Of a stretch of DNA of 64,000 nt, positions 1 through 11,953 are shown one piece after another. The notes beneath the pieces were generated by a model. The model made no database searches and was not told the DNA's origin. It saw only the letters and a program-made list of their open reading frames with translations. Positions within the stretch are counted from its first letter, which is position 1, and the number at the start of each line of letters is the position of its first letter. The translations under genes and the position numbers were made by a program. The DNA is from DASQPA01 sp963757335 (GTDB lineage: Bacteria; Acidobacteriota; Thermoanaerobaculia; Multivoradales; UBA5704), in NCBI GenBank assembly GCA_963757335.1, contig CAVWRJ010000025.1, positions 992,001 to 1,056,000 on the forward strand, written 5' to 3'.

Positions 1-959
1 GAGGAGCACGACGGCCCAGCCGAGGGCGTTGAGCGCCGCGGGCGGACGTTCGAGGGCGAGGGCGAGGAGCGCGAGGAGGGCCATGGTGGCCGCCCGCAGG
101 AGCGCCGGGTGCGGGACCGACCAAGAGCAGGTAGCTGCCGACCGCGAGCGCCGCTAGAAGGAGCCGCGGGAGCCGGTGCCGGAAGCCGCCGAGGAAGAAG
201 CCGAAGAGGAGCCCGAGGGCGGCGACTAAGGCCACGTGCAGGCCCGAGACCGAGACGAGATGGGTCAGGCCGGCAGTCGAGAGGCCCCGGCGCCAGGCGA
301 GGGGGAGTCGCGAGGGATCGCCGAGGACCCAGAGCCCGCGCCAGCGCCTTGCCCGGGCTCTCCGGCCCGGTCTCCAGATAGGCCCGCTCGACCCGCCGTC
401 GCCAGAGAGAGGAGAGCCGGGCGATCCTCCCGGGCCCCTCCGCCAACCGCATCAGCAGGCGGCTCTTGAGGCGCAGGCGCCAGGGTCCAGGCGCCACCGG
501 TGCCCGGTTGGCGAAGCCGGGAGAGCGGTGCAGGTAGCCGCGGAGCGAGAGGAGCGCACCGAAAGGGGGTGGCGCCTCCTCCCCTGGCAGGTGGAGGCCG
601 ATCTCAAGAAGTGGCGACTCCACCCGGCCCGCCTGCTCCAGGGTCTCCACCCGGGCGGGAGCCGACCACCCCTCGCCGTCCGGAATCCAGTGGCCGGCGA
701 CCCGGGCCGAGACCTCCACCGGGCGGTCGGGGTCGATCCGGCGCTCGGGCCTCGCCGGCAGGGCATGGGTCCCGGCCGCCACCAGCGCCCCGGCGGCGAC
801 CGCGGCGAGGACCGGACCGGCGCGCCGGCCCCAGGCGAGCCCGAGAGCGAGGAGGAGGACGAGGAGCGGGAGGGAGAGAGAGGTGGACTGGAAGGCGAGC
901 CAGGCACCCGTGGCGAGAGCCACGGCAGGGACGAAGAGGGGAGCGCTTTTCAAGTTCAT
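1..959 (-). pseudogene. comEC: ComEC/Rec2-type DNA uptake channel, N-terminal part, two frameshifts, runs off the window
   Basis: ComEC is the inner-membrane channel that takes up single-stranded DNA in natural transformation. Starting at the ATG at 959, the protein opens with hydrophobic segments, then a DUF4131-like soluble region. It then has the family signature LGDPSRLP followed by THLVSVSGLHVALVAALGLL, and later LLRAATMALLALLAL, as expected for the competence domain. The signature lies in a different frame from the N-terminus. One extra base near 329 (GCTCTGGGTCCTC where ALVLGD needs CTGGTC) and another near 109 (GCACCCGGCG) are needed to keep the family sequence continuous. The C-terminal channel and any beta-lactamase-like domain lie outside the window. 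Divergent from the sulfatase gene with about 90 bp between. The family call is firm. Whether the gene is truly dead or the consensus is wrong cannot be told from here. Confidence 0.8.
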
Positions 960-1050
960 ACAGGGCGAGACGTAAAACGCTCGTCCAATCGCTCAGCTCG
1001 ATCTGGGCTAGAATCCCTCCCTCCGAAGCTCGCTCCCAAAAACCCTCGAC

Positions 1051-2640
1051 ATGCCGCGCTCCCTGACCGCCAAAACACTCCGGCTCCCCCTGTTCGCGAG
1101 CGTCCTCGCCGCGGCCTGCCTCTCCTGCTCGCCGCGCCCCGAGCCGCTCCCCAGGGGGAGCAACATCCTCCTCATCACGATCGACACCCTGCGCGCCGAC
1201 CACCTGTCGGGCTATGGCTACGCCCGCCCCACCTCGCCGGTGATCGACCGCCTGGCGGCCGAGGGGGTGCGCTTCGGGCAGGCGGTCGTCCAGTGGCCGA
1301 AGACCACCCCTTCTTTCGCCTCGATGTTCACCGCGACCTACTCCAAGGACAACGGCATCGTCCGCAAGGTCGGAATCCCGATCCCCTGCCGCTTCGAGAC
1401 CCTGGCCGAGGCGCTGAAGCGGAACGGCTATGCGACCCATGCCGTGGTCGCCAACGGAGCCTTGGCCTCCGACTTCTTCTTCGACCAGGGGTTCGACACC
1501 TTCATCGAGACCTGGAAGCTGGTGCATGCCGGCGGCCCGGCAGGCGGCACTCCGGCCGGCAACACCGCGAACCTCCCCGATCCCAACGGTGCCGAGGCCG
1601 TGACCCGGCTCGCCACCGGCCTCCTCGACAAGCTCGCCAAGGGCAAGAAACCCTACTTCCTCTGGGTCCACTACCTCGATCCCCACTACCCCTACTCCCC
1701 GCCGCCCCCCTACCGCGACCGCTTCCAGGGCGATGCCCTCTTCCGCGCCACGCCGCAGAAGATCGACATCGCGGCCGACAAGCCGGGGCAACAGATGTGG
1801 GGGATCGGCAGCGACCATGTCCTCGAAGGGCGGAGCGACCTCGCCTTCTACGTCGCCCGCTACGATGCGGAGATCGCCTACACCGACGCTCAGATCGGCA
1901 AGCTCTTAGGCGAGATGAAGCGGCGCAATCTCCTCGGCAGGACTCTCACCGTGGTCACCGCCGATCACGGCGAGTCGCTGGGGGACCACAACTACTACTT
2001 CGACCATGGCCGCTTCGGCTTCGACACCTGCCTCCGGGTGCCCCTCGTCTTCCACTACCCCGGGGTCTTGAAGCCGCGGGTCGACGCCGATCCGGTCGAG
2101 CTCCTGGACCTCGCCCCCACCCTCCTCGAGGCCGCCGGCGTGGATTTGAAAGACGGTGCCTGGAAGGAGGGGCGAACCCTGACTCCCCGCCTCCGTGGCC
2201 AGGCTCCGCCGGCCCCGGCCGCGCCGGTGACCCCCAACCGAGCCGCCAGCTCCCCCAGCACCGCTGAGAAGCCGCCTCCGGCCCACCCCGGCCTCGCCTT
2301 CTCGGAAGCCGGCTGGGAGGCCAACAACAAATGGCAGAAGATCGTCCGCGACGGCCGCTTCAAGCTGATCTTCGCCCAGACCCGCCCGGAGCAGCGCTGG
2401 ATCGGCGGCGAAGGGGTGCGCTTCACCCTCTACGATCTGAAGAACGATCCCCACGAGACGAAGAACGTGGCGGACCTGTATCCGGACGACCTGAAGCGCC
2501 TGGAGCGGGAGCTCTCCAACTGGGCCGGGGCGCCACGCTTCGACGTCGAGACCGACACCCAGGGGGGGACCTGCGGCGGCGGCAAGCGGGAGATGGACGA
2601 GCAGACCAAGGAGCTCCTCCACTCCCTGGGATATATCTAA
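1051..2640 (+). CDS. Sulfatase / alkaline phosphatase-superfamily lipoprotein
   Basis: This 529-residue protein has the sulfatase fold. The metal-binding start is LLITIDTLRADHLSGYGY (about residues 42-59), the nucleophile region is KTTPSFASM (about 88-96), and the second metal motif is TADHGESLGDH (about 304-314). The C-terminal part is typical of the family. A signal peptide with a lipobox-like LAAAC around residues 19-23 predicts an exported lipoprotein. The usual sulfatase C/S-x-P-x-R signature is absent: the aligned residues are T-T-P-S-F, so no formylglycine can form there. Thr nucleophiles are known in phosphotransferase branches of the superfamily such as LtaS, so a phosphoester or phosphonate substrate is as likely as a sulfate ester. 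A possible -10 (TAGAAT) lies about 35 bases upstream of the ATG. No partner gene indicates the substrate. Confidence 0.85.
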   Translation: MPRSLTAKTLRLPLFASVLAAACLSCSPRPEPLPRGSNILLITIDTLRADHLSGYGYARPTSPVIDRLAAEGVRFGQAVVQWPKTTPSFASMFTATYSKDNGIVRKVGIPIPCRFETLAEALKRNGYATHAVVANGALASDFFFDQGFDTFIETWKLVHAGGPAGGTPAGNTANLPDPNGAEAVTRLATGLLDKLAKGKKPYFLWVHYLDPHYPYSPPPPYRDRFQGDALFRATPQKIDIAADKPGQQMWGIGSDHVLEGRSDLAFYVARYDAEIAYTDAQIGKLLGEMKRRNLLGRTLTVVTADHGESLGDHNYYFDHGRFGFDTCLRVPLVFHYPGVLKPRVDADPVELLDLAPTLLEAAGVDLKDGAWKEGRTLTPRLRGQAPPAPAAPVTPNRAASSPSTAEKPPPAHPGLAFSEAGWEANNKWQKIVRDGRFKLIFAQTRPEQRWIGGEGVRFTLYDLKNDPHETKNVADLYPDDLKRLERELSNWAGAPRFDVETDTQGGTCGGGKREMDEQTKELLHSLGYI

Positions 2641-2743
2641 CCGTTCTAGCCGCCGACCCTCATCGGCACCAGGCCGAGAGCTGCCTGGGCCGGATCGAAG
2701 GCGAGCTGAACCCAGGCCGCGTACCGATCCGGCCAGTGGCCCC

Positions 2744-3502
2744 CTACTTGGCTGCCTTCTGGCCCGCCGTCTGCGTGCCGCTCAGCTGGATCGCCGTCAG
2801 CGCCTGCTGGAGCGCCGCGTCATAGGTGGCGAACTTGTCCTGCGGCGCGGTGAGCAGGAAGATCAAAACGTCGGTCGAGCGCGGGACCGCCACCCAGTGC
2901 TGGGTCGTGGAGACGGTGCCCTTGCCGTCGATGGCGGCGCCGTTGCCCTTGCCGGTGACGACCATCCACATGGCTCGCATGCCGCCGACGTCGCGCACGT
3001 CCTGCTGCTCGACCGTGGCGCCCAGGCTCGTCTGGTAGGCCTTGGCACTCTGGTCGACCAGGGCGCGCGGGTTGACGGCGCCCTTCGGCTTCTGCCGGAA
3101 GACGACGAGGGTGGAGGTGCCGTCCGGCGACCAGGCGCAGCAGACCTCGCCGGGAACGGTGATGGTGCTGGTGTCGGTGGCCTGGGTCCAGCCCTCGGGG
3201 GCGGTGAGGGTGAAACCGAAGGCCGCCTGGCCCGTCCCGCCGATCCCCGGCGCCGGGACTCCGGCCGGCTGTGAGGTCGGGGGCGTCGTGGGAGACGAGG
3301 GCGAGCCGGGATTGGCGGGAGCCGTCGCCGGCGGCTGGGCCGAGGGCTGTCCCTGCTGCATCTGGCCCGGCGGCTGGCCGGAGGTGCCGTTGGTGGCCTG
3401 GTCGGCCGCCGCCGGCGAGGCGAGGCCGGGGCAGACGGCGAGACCCGCGGCAAATGACGCAGCGAGCGTAAGATTGAGCGCTTCTTTGCGGAAACGATTC
3501 AT
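2744..3502 (-). CDS. Secreted protein of unknown function with Pro/Gln-rich linker and a PsbP/DcrB-like domain
   Basis: This protein has 252 residues. The start at 3502 is chosen because AAAGGAG sits just upstream and it gives a clean signal peptide (NRFRKEALNLTLAASFAAGL, cleavage near ASPAAAD). The frame is open further upstream but without a better signal. After the signal comes a linker rich in Pro, Gln, Ser and Thr (about residues 35-85). A globular domain follows, starting FGFTLTAPEGWT with later segments RAMWMVVTGKG and DVLIFLLTAPQDKF. That layout resembles the DcrB/PsbP-like fold of small exported proteins. This is a resemblance by eye only. It converges with the sulfatase gene and stands alone. 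Confidence 0.7.
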   Translation of the reverse strand: MNRFRKEALNLTLAASFAAGLAVCPGLASPAAADQATNGTSGQPPGQMQQGQPSAQPPATAPANPGSPSSPTTPPTSQPAGVPAPGIGGTGQAAFGFTLTAPEGWTQATDTSTITVPGEVCCAWSPDGTSTLVVFRQKPKGAVNPRALVDQSAKAYQTSLGATVEQQDVRDVGGMRAMWMVVTGKGNGAAIDGKGTVSTTQHWVAVPRSTDVLIFLLTAPQDKFATYDAALQQALTAIQLSGTQTAGQKAAK

Positions 3503-3635
3503 GGTGCTCCTTTTGGCCGGAAGAAAAGGCTGCGCCGACCGGCTGGCCACGCGCGGGCTCCGGCGCTCTCGAACGTTATGCAGGGAGGTTGCCAACTCGG
3601 GCGTCATCGGGGAACTGGGAGCGCTCGGGAGCGCG

Positions 3636-4463
3636 TCAACGGGGGAGCGCCTCGTAGGTGCTCTGCACCGCGGCCTGGCCGTGCTGGCGCTCCAGACGGC
3701 GGATGATGAAGTGACCGCGCGCCATGTCCTGGAAGTGACGCGTGAAGAGGACGTTGACGGCCGCTCCAGAGGCCGCCCCGAGGACCGGCATGGCCTCCGC
3801 GGCGACCTTCTCGGAGACCGTGACGCTGAAGCGGGAGGCGACCCTCGTCACATAGCGCACGAGGACCGACGAGCTCTCCCGGGCGAGGCCGCGCTCGGCC
3901 ACCGCCTGGACCGCCTCGGCGAGGGTCTTGGCGAGGAGCGAACGGACGGCGTAGTAGCCGGTGTCCGCCGCCTCGGCGTCTTCGGCGCCATCGGCGCCTT
4001 CGGGGCTGCCGCGCTCGGGCCGGCCGCCGAAGGCGAAGACCTCCAGGCAGGCGAGGCGGGCCTCGACCGCGGTCAAGTCCTCCCCCTCGCGGCGGGCGAT
4101 CTCGGCGATCGAGCGGAGCATCAGGGTGGTGGTGATCGGCAGCTCGACGGCGAGCCCCGCGAGGCCGAAGAAGCCGCCCACGGCGCCCGTGGCACCGGTC
4201 AGGATCCAGTGGACCCGGTCGGCGTACCGGGGCACCGGCTGCTCCAAGGGAATGGTCTTCAACGCCGCCTGGAGCGCCCGCTCGAGCGCCCCCTGGGTGG
4301 CGCGGTGGATCTGCTGCGACACGGCCTCGGGGAGGCGGTCGAGAACGCGCTCGATGGGGTTGCCGAGCAGCGAGGCGAGCTTCGCCGCCATGCCCGGTTT
4401 TTCGAGCAGGCGGTGGGCCTGTTTCAGAGCTTCTACGTCGGAGGTGGAGAACGGCGCGGTCAC
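3636..4463 (-). CDS. EcsC family protein
   Basis: This 275-residue protein matches the EcsC family. It has an N-terminal helical part, a glycine-rich membrane-associated stretch (TGATGAVGGFFGLAGLAVEL, about residues 89-108) followed by ITTTLMLRSIAEIAR, and a C-terminal VLGAASGAAVNVLFTRHF segment. In Bacillus, EcsC is encoded with an ABC transporter and its biochemical role is unclear, so no activity is assigned. The GTG start at 4463 lies 5 bases after the preceding gene's stop, so it is probably the last gene of the valS-birA-coaX block. A short acidic insertion near residues 150-165 (PEGADGAEDAEAAD) is one of the 3-codon low-complexity tracts seen across the window. Confidence 0.85.
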   Translation of the reverse strand: MTAPFSTSDVEALKQAHRLLEKPGMAAKLASLLGNPIERVLDRLPEAVSQQIHRATQGALERALQAALKTIPLEQPVPRYADRVHWILTGATGAVGGFFGLAGLAVELPITTTLMLRSIAEIARREGEDLTAVEARLACLEVFAFGGRPERGSPEGADGAEDAEAADTGYYAVRSLLAKTLAEAVQAVAERGLARESSSVLVRYVTRVASRFSVTVSEKVAAEAMPVLGAASGAAVNVLFTRHFQDMARGHFIIRRLERQHGQAAVQSTYEALPR

Positions 4464-4468
4464 GGGGC

Positions 4469-5158
4469 CTATTCTAGGTCAGACGGAGGGCTGCTTTCCG
4501 CTTCCGGCGAGAAGAGGGAGAGAACGGGCAACTCCAGTCTTTTTCGCAAGATCTGTCGCCGCAGGTGATCGCGCGAGCGCTGGAGCTCGTCCTCCGGAAT
4601 GCGGCCGGCGAGGGCGGCCAGGGTGCGCTCGACCGTCGCCTCGACCTCCCGCTCCGCCGCCCCGGAGAGCCCCGCCCCGGCGGCGGCGAGCAGCTCGCGG
4701 TCGAGGGCGGCGAGCCCCTCCTCGACCGCCTGGCTCCCCCCCGTAACCGGGATCGCACCGATGCGGTCCCTCCAGACCTCGCGCTCGGGGAGCTTTTTCG
4801 GCAGGGCGGCGGCGAGGTTGAGCAGGCGGAGCGGGATGTCGAGGCCGGCCGCCGGGGCGCTCTCGCGCTCGGCCGGCGCGGTCAGCTCGCGGAGGTGGGC
4901 CCAGGCCACCTCGATCGCCGGGGCGCAGTAGCGCAGAGACGAGATCCTTCCCTTGGCGCCGCGCTCCAGGCGGCGGGCGAAGACCGCTTCCAAAGCGCTC
5001 CTCACGAGGTCGAGCGGCACCCCGTCGCGATACCAGCGGCGGGCGACCTGCCAGTCGGCGGGCGAGAGGAGGAGGGGCGCCCCGCGCAGGCGGACGAAGA
5101 TCTCCTCGATGGCCTGAAAATAGGCCCGGTCGTCCCACTCCGGCTCCGCTGTCGTCAT
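4469..5158 (-). CDS. Conserved-looking hypothetical protein in the coaX/ecsC block
   Basis: This 229-residue soluble protein is not recognised. The N-terminal part reads like a small helical domain (YFQAIEEIFVRLRGAPLLLS, WQVARRWYRDGVPLDLVRSALEAVF), with a conserved-looking ISSLRYCAPAIEVAWAHL segment near residues 75-92. The remainder is Ala/Glu-rich helices. There is no signal peptide or membrane segment. It starts 28 bases after coaX stops and ends 5 bases before the ecsC start, so it is almost certainly cotranscribed with them. No function is proposed. Confidence 0.75.
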   Translation of the reverse strand: MTTAEPEWDDRAYFQAIEEIFVRLRGAPLLLSPADWQVARRWYRDGVPLDLVRSALEAVFARRLERGAKGRISSLRYCAPAIEVAWAHLRELTAPAERESAPAAGLDIPLRLLNLAAALPKKLPEREVWRDRIGAIPVTGGSQAVEEGLAALDRELLAAAGAGLSGAAEREVEATVERTLAALAGRIPEDELQRSRDHLRRQILRKRLELPVLSLFSPEAESSPPSDLE

Positions 5159-5186
5159 CGATCCGGCGCCGCTCCGGGTCGCCCTT

Positions 5187-6014
5187 TCAGACCCGGTTCT
5201 TCTCGTAGATGAGCTTCAGACCGGTCAGGGTGAGCAGGGGATCGACCTCGCGGATGTACTTCGAGCCCGAGGCGATGAGGTCGGCCTGGCCGCCGGTCGC
5301 CACCACCGTGCGGATGCCGGGGATCTCCGCCATCAGCCGTTCCAGGATGCCGTCGACCAGCCCGACATAGCCGTAGTAGATGCCGGCCTGCATGGCGGTC
5401 GCCGTGTTTCGCCCCACGAGCTCGGCGGGCTTCCGGACATCCACCCGGTAGAGCCGGGAGGCCTGGGCGAAGAGGGCCTCGGCCGAGATCAGGATGCCGG
5501 GACAGATGATGCCGCCCGCGTACTCGCCGGCGGCGTTGACGACGTCGAAGGTGGTGGCGGTGCCGAAATCGACGACGATGACCGGCGCCCCGAAGCGCTC
5601 GCGCGCCGCCACGGCGTTGACGATGCGGTCCGCCCCCACCTCGGCCGGGTTGTCGTAGCGGATGGGCATGCCGGTCTTCACCCCCGGCTCGATGAACAGC
5701 GGCTTCTTTCCGAAGTAGCGGCGCGCCAGCTGGTCGAGGGTGAGGTGGAGCGGCGGCACGACCGAGGAGATGACCACCGCCTCGGCCTTCCGCGGGTCGA
5801 GGCCGGTGCGGCCGAAGAGCGGCAGGAGGAGGGCGCCGTACTCGTCGGCCGTCCGGACGCGGTCGGTCGAGAGCCGGAAGCTGTCGACCAGCTCCTCGCC
5901 GCGGTAGACCCCGAACACCGTATTGGTGTTGCCGACGTCGACTAAGACCAGCTGACCGCCGTCGGCCTCGGCGTCCCCTGAGGTCCCGTCCTGCTTCTTC
6001 GCTCTCGTCGCCAT
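5187..6014 (-). CDS. coaX: Type III pantothenate kinase
   Basis: CoaX phosphorylates pantothenate to 4'-phosphopantothenate, the first step of coenzyme A synthesis. The 275-residue protein has the ASKHA-fold N-terminal motif LVLVDVGNTNTVFGVYRG (about residues 22-39). It also has GADRIVNAVAA, the VVDFGTATTFDVV nucleotide/metal motif and the C-terminal VVATGGQADLIAS. All of these fit the type III family, which differs from E. coli CoaA. The start at 6014 follows GGAGGAGG. A 20-residue charged N-terminal extension precedes the domain. It lies between birA and the hypothetical gene, a cofactor-enzyme pairing common in bacteria. Confidence 0.95.
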   Translation of the reverse strand: MATRAKKQDGTSGDAEADGGQLVLVDVGNTNTVFGVYRGEELVDSFRLSTDRVRTADEYGALLLPLFGRTGLDPRKAEAVVISSVVPPLHLTLDQLARRYFGKKPLFIEPGVKTGMPIRYDNPAEVGADRIVNAVAARERFGAPVIVVDFGTATTFDVVNAAGEYAGGIICPGILISAEALFAQASRLYRVDVRKPAELVGRNTATAMQAGIYYGYVGLVDGILERLMAEIPGIRTVVATGGQADLIASGSKYIREVDPLLTLTGLKLIYEKNRV

Positions 6015-6038
6015 CCCTGCCTCCTCCGGCTCCGGGCC

Positions 6039-6855
6039 CTAGCCCTCGATCACCTCGCCGGCCGTCAAGCGCAGCTCGCGGCCGTCGACGTCCAGGAGGA
6101 GCATGCCGTTGTCGTCGAAGCCGCGGAAGCTGCCGGTGACCCGCTCCCCCCCGACCTGGCAGGTGAGGCGGTCGCCGGGTTGGTGGACGGAGCGCTCGCG
6201 GTAGCTCTCGACGGCATAGGCGGCGTCCCCCAGGTGGCGGAGCTCGCACTCGACCGCCGTCACCAGGTCCCAGGTCAGCCGGCCCAGAGAGACCTCCCGT
6301 CCCCCTTCGAGGCGGAGCGAGGTCGCCCGCTCGTGCGGGAGGTCGGCCGCGGTCTGGCTCCGATTGACCCCGTAGCCCACGACCGCCATGGCGCAGTCGC
6401 CGGGGCGGATCAGGGTCTCGATGAGGATGCCGCCGATCTTCTTGCCGCCGGCCAGGAGATCGTTTGGCCACTTGAGCTCCGGCGGGGTGGGGAGATAGGC
6501 GTCGAGCGCCCGGCAGAGCCCGACGCCGACGAGGAGCGGCAGGGTCAGAAGCCGCTCCGGCTCCGCGACCGAAAGGGTGCGCGAGGCGTAGACCCCCTGG
6601 CCCGGCGGCGAGGACCAGCTCCTTCCCAGCCGACCGCGCCCGGCGGTCTGCTCGAAGGCGAGGAAGAGCGCCACCGGCAGGGCCTGGCACTCGCGATCGT
6701 AATCGGCGATCACCGCCCGGGCGAGGAGGTTGGTCGAGCCGACCTGTTCGAGCACGACGACGTTCTCGGGCACCTCGGCCGTCCCGGTCGGTTGCTCGCG
6801 GGCGAGCTCTTCCAAGTAGCCCGAGAAGTCGGTGCCGGCAGCGGGTGTCTTCTCG

Positions 6856-6878
<23 letters not shown>
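6039..6878 (-). CDS. birA: Biotin--[acetyl-CoA-carboxylase] ligase, without DNA-binding domain
   Basis: This enzyme activates biotin with ATP and attaches it to the biotin carboxyl carrier domain of carboxylases. The 279-residue protein shows the BPL/LPL catalytic motifs: EQVGSTNLLAR, the biotinyl-AMP loop AGRGRLGRSW (about residues 79-88), KWPNDLL and GVNRS. It has the C-terminal SH3-like cap (about 225-279). The helix-turn-helix of E. coli-type BirA is missing, so it should be an enzyme only and not a repressor. Its start overlaps the end of valS by about 20 bases, and it is followed closely by coaX. Confidence 0.93.
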
Positions 6879-9600
<2,722 letters not shown>

Positions 9601-9750
9601 GCCGCCGTCCTCTCTTTCCCGTGGAGCGCGATCATAATCCGAGACCGGGGTTTTATGCAGGCGAGGGGCGGCGCTCCGGCGGCCCTCGCCTACGAAGAGG
9701 GCCAACCGGGGAGCCGCGGCGCTTTAAAGGCGGGAACGCGCGACCGCGCT

Positions 9751-10951
9751 CTACTCGACCTGGCTCTCGAGCTCGCGCAGGCGGTCCTTGATGACCACCT
9801 CGGCGAGGTCCGGAACGACCTCCCAGGCGACGTCCCGGACGACCTTGTCGCCCAGGATCTCGACGAGCCGGCGGGCGATGCGGTCGACGTCCTCGTCGCT
9901 CAGGCTGTCGGAGGGCAGCGAGACGGAGCCCATGGGCATCGCAGGGGCGGCGGCGGGGGCGGCGGGGGCCGCGGTGGCAGCGACGGCGGTGGGGGCCGGG
10001 GGGGCGCCCGGAGCTGCCGGGGCCAAGCTTTGCGCGGAAAGCGGGGCCGCCGCCCAGTCCGGCAGATCGGGCAGGGCCTCGTGCTCCATCCCGCCGTGCT
10101 CTTCGATCCGGTGCTCGACCTCGGAAAGGCTGCCGGCCAGGGGGGCGGCCCCGAACGGCACTCCCACCCGCTCCTCGGGCGTCGCCGGCATCTCGGGCAG
10201 GTGGAGCGGGAAGTCGGGCGCCGGGACCTCGGCGAACTCGCTCGCGCCGAGCCCGTCCGGCTCGAAGGAGAAGGGCTCGTCGACGAGGCCGATCTCCTCG
10301 GCCGCCGGTTCGAGCTCGAAGAGCTGCTCGTCGGGCGGTGAGGCGATCTCCGGGGTGAAGGACGGGGAGGACCAGGCGAACCCCGCCGCCGCTGTTCCGG
10401 CCGAGGTTGCCGCCGATGCCGCGGGAGTTGAGACGGGCGGCTCGGGCTCGGTTTCGAGCTCGAAGTTCGGCCACGCCGCCGCGGGCTCCGTCATCGCCGG
10501 TATCGCCGGCGTCATGTCCATCGCCGGCATGGCGGGCGTTTCCGGGATCGCGGGTGCGGGCGCAGGGGGCGGCCGGCGCGCTCTGCCCGCTCTCTGCGAG
10601 GAGGGCCTGGACCTTTTGCAGGAGCTCCTGCGAGTCGAACGGCTTCTTCAAGAAGGCGTCCGCTCCCGCCGAGCGCGACTGGCCCTCGTCGAAGGGCTCG
10701 AAGGTGCCCACGAGCAGCAGCACCGGCACCTGCGGGTAGAGGGCCTTCGAGCGCCGGCAGACCTCGTAGCCGTTGGCGCCGGGCATGTGGACGTCGGCGA
10801 TGACGAACTCGGGCTGCAGCCCGGGCAGCAGCCGCACGGCCTCGTCCCCGTTGCTGACCGCGGAGACCTCGAAGTCCTCGTCCATGAAGGTCAGCTCGAT
10901 GACCTTCTGGATGGTCACGCTGTCGTCGGCCAGCAAGATGCGTCGGCTCAT
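9751..10951 (-). CDS. Response regulator with receiver, long Pro/Ala/Glu linker and C-terminal helical domain; one frameshift
   Basis: The N-terminal receiver (about residues 1-122) has ILLADDSVTIQKVIELTF, the phosphoacceptor region FVIADVHMPG, VLLLVGTFEPFDE in place of the usual T/S, and FLKKPFD with the conserved Lys. An acidic and proline-rich linker follows. The C-terminus (about the last 55 residues) reads LSDEDVDRIARRLVEILG, then VVRDVAWEVVPDLAEVVIK, a helical tail of the kind seen on receiver proteins of delta-proteobacteria and acidobacteria. The receiver and tail lie in different frames. A one-base indel near 10570, in a C-rich tract, joins them into one protein of about 400 residues. 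It has no DNA-binding domain, so it may act by protein contacts. Confidence 0.8.
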
Positions 10952-11060
10952 TTGAATCCTCCGTGATTGCGCGGACTACGCTAGCACCGCCGCCGCGGCC
11001 CGTCAAACCCTTCAGACATCAGGGGTTAATCAGGGGTTAGGAGAAGGCCCAAAAGGTGGT

Positions 11061-11474
11061 TCAGGCGGCTGCGAAGCGATCCTTGAAACGATTTTTGAGG
11101 TACTGCACGATGTCTTTGGTGGAGGTGCCCGGCAGGAAGATCTCGTCGATGCCGGCGCTCTTCAACCCTGCCTTGTCCTGCTCCGGGATGATGCCGCCGG
11201 CGAAGACCAGGATATCGTTCCCCCCCTGCGCCGCGAGTAGCCGGGTGACCTCGGGCAGGAGGACGTTGTGGGCGCCGGAGAGGATCGACAGCCCCACCGC
11301 GTCCACGTCCTCCTGGATGGCGGCCGTGGCGATCTGCTCCGCGGTCTGGCGCAGGCCGGTGTAGATCACCTCGAACCCGGCGTCGCGCAGCGCCCGCGCC
11401 ACCACCTTGGCCCCCCGGTCGTGCCCGTCCAACCCGGGCTTGGCCATCAGGATGCGGAGCCTCTTCTCGGTCAT
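11061..11474 (-). CDS. Cobalamin-binding subunit of methylmalonyl-CoA mutase type
   Basis: This 137-residue protein equals the C-terminal B12 domain of methylmalonyl-CoA mutase or its stand-alone small subunit. The cobalamin signature GLDGHDRGAK carries the axial His (DxHxxG), followed by SILSGAHN and VFAGGIIP. With a separate large subunit it would catalyse carbon-skeleton isomerisation such as methylmalonyl-CoA to succinyl-CoA. No large subunit lies in the window. The ATG at 11474 is preferred over upstream TTG because the fold begins there. There is no ribosome site: a TACAAT hexamer lies 7 bases upstream, suggesting a leaderless message. Confidence 0.9.
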   Translation of the reverse strand: MTEKRLRILMAKPGLDGHDRGAKVVARALRDAGFEVIYTGLRQTAEQIATAAIQEDVDAVGLSILSGAHNVLLPEVTRLLAAQGGNDILVFAGGIIPEQDKAGLKSAGIDEIFLPGTSTKDIVQYLKNRFKDRFAAA

Positions 11475-11481
11475 GGGCCGG

Positions 11482-11487
11482 ATTGTA
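11482..11487 (-). promoter_or_regulatory. Putative -10 hexamer placed for a leaderless message
   Basis: TACAAT on the minus strand ends 7 bases before the ATG of the B12-binding subunit. That spacing would start transcription at or next to the start codon. No Shine-Dalgarno sequence is present. No clear -35 was found at the usual distance. Confidence 0.45.
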
Positions 11488-11563
11488 GCAGAGGGGGATA
11501 GGGACAGCGGTACACTCAACTCGACTCCGCCGCTCTCGCGAGCGGCAAGAAAGGAATCCCCTC

Positions 11564-11953
11564 ATGGTCGAGCCACTCTCCGCCGCCGCCCCCGGCAGCA
11601 CCGATCCGACGGTCCCGGATCTGGTCTACGTGCAGATGACGTACGACGCCGCGACCGGCGCCGTTACCTACACCCAACAGCAGGTTTCGATCGCCACCTC
11701 CACTCTCCTCTACCTCGATCTCACCACCCTGAACCCCGGCTCAGGAGGGGACGCGCGGTTCTACGGCTTTACGATCTCGGCGAACTGGCCCGACTCGATC
11801 CGGATCACCTTCCCCTCCGACCCGGAGATGCAGCTCATCGTCCCGCTCCCGGCGACGCCTTCCGGCAGCTACTCCTTCATGCCCGCGATCCAGGCCACCG
11901 GCCATGGCGTCGAGAAGCAGGGGACGCTCCAGTTGACCGTCGCCAACTCTTGA
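11564..11953 (+). CDS. Small protein of unknown function, first of two tandem paralogues
   Basis: This 129-residue protein is not recognised. It shares a plan with the next gene: a strand starting V/ILVTYDAxTG, then a V/ISYxxxQxS segment, a hydrophobic strand and TLNxGxGGxAxFYGFxI. A diverged C-terminal half of beta-strand character follows. There is no signal peptide, cysteine or transmembrane helix, so it is probably cytosolic, small and beta-rich. Translation may start at this ATG, which follows GGAATCCCCTC. The pair sits between the B12 subunit (divergent) and the Ser/Thr kinase (convergent), and the shared spacing suggests one transcript. Confidence 0.7.
   Translation: MVEPLSAAAPGSTDPTVPDLVYVQMTYDAATGAVTYTQQQVSIATSTLLYLDLTTLNPGSGGDARFYGFTISANWPDSIRITFPSDPEMQLIVPLPATPSGSYSFMPAIQATGHGVEKQGTLQLTVANS

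Noticed and set aside
528..2267. Plus-strand open frame across the comEC/sulfatase junction
   Set aside because: Arg/Pro-rich, no motif, and it overlaps both real genes out of frame.
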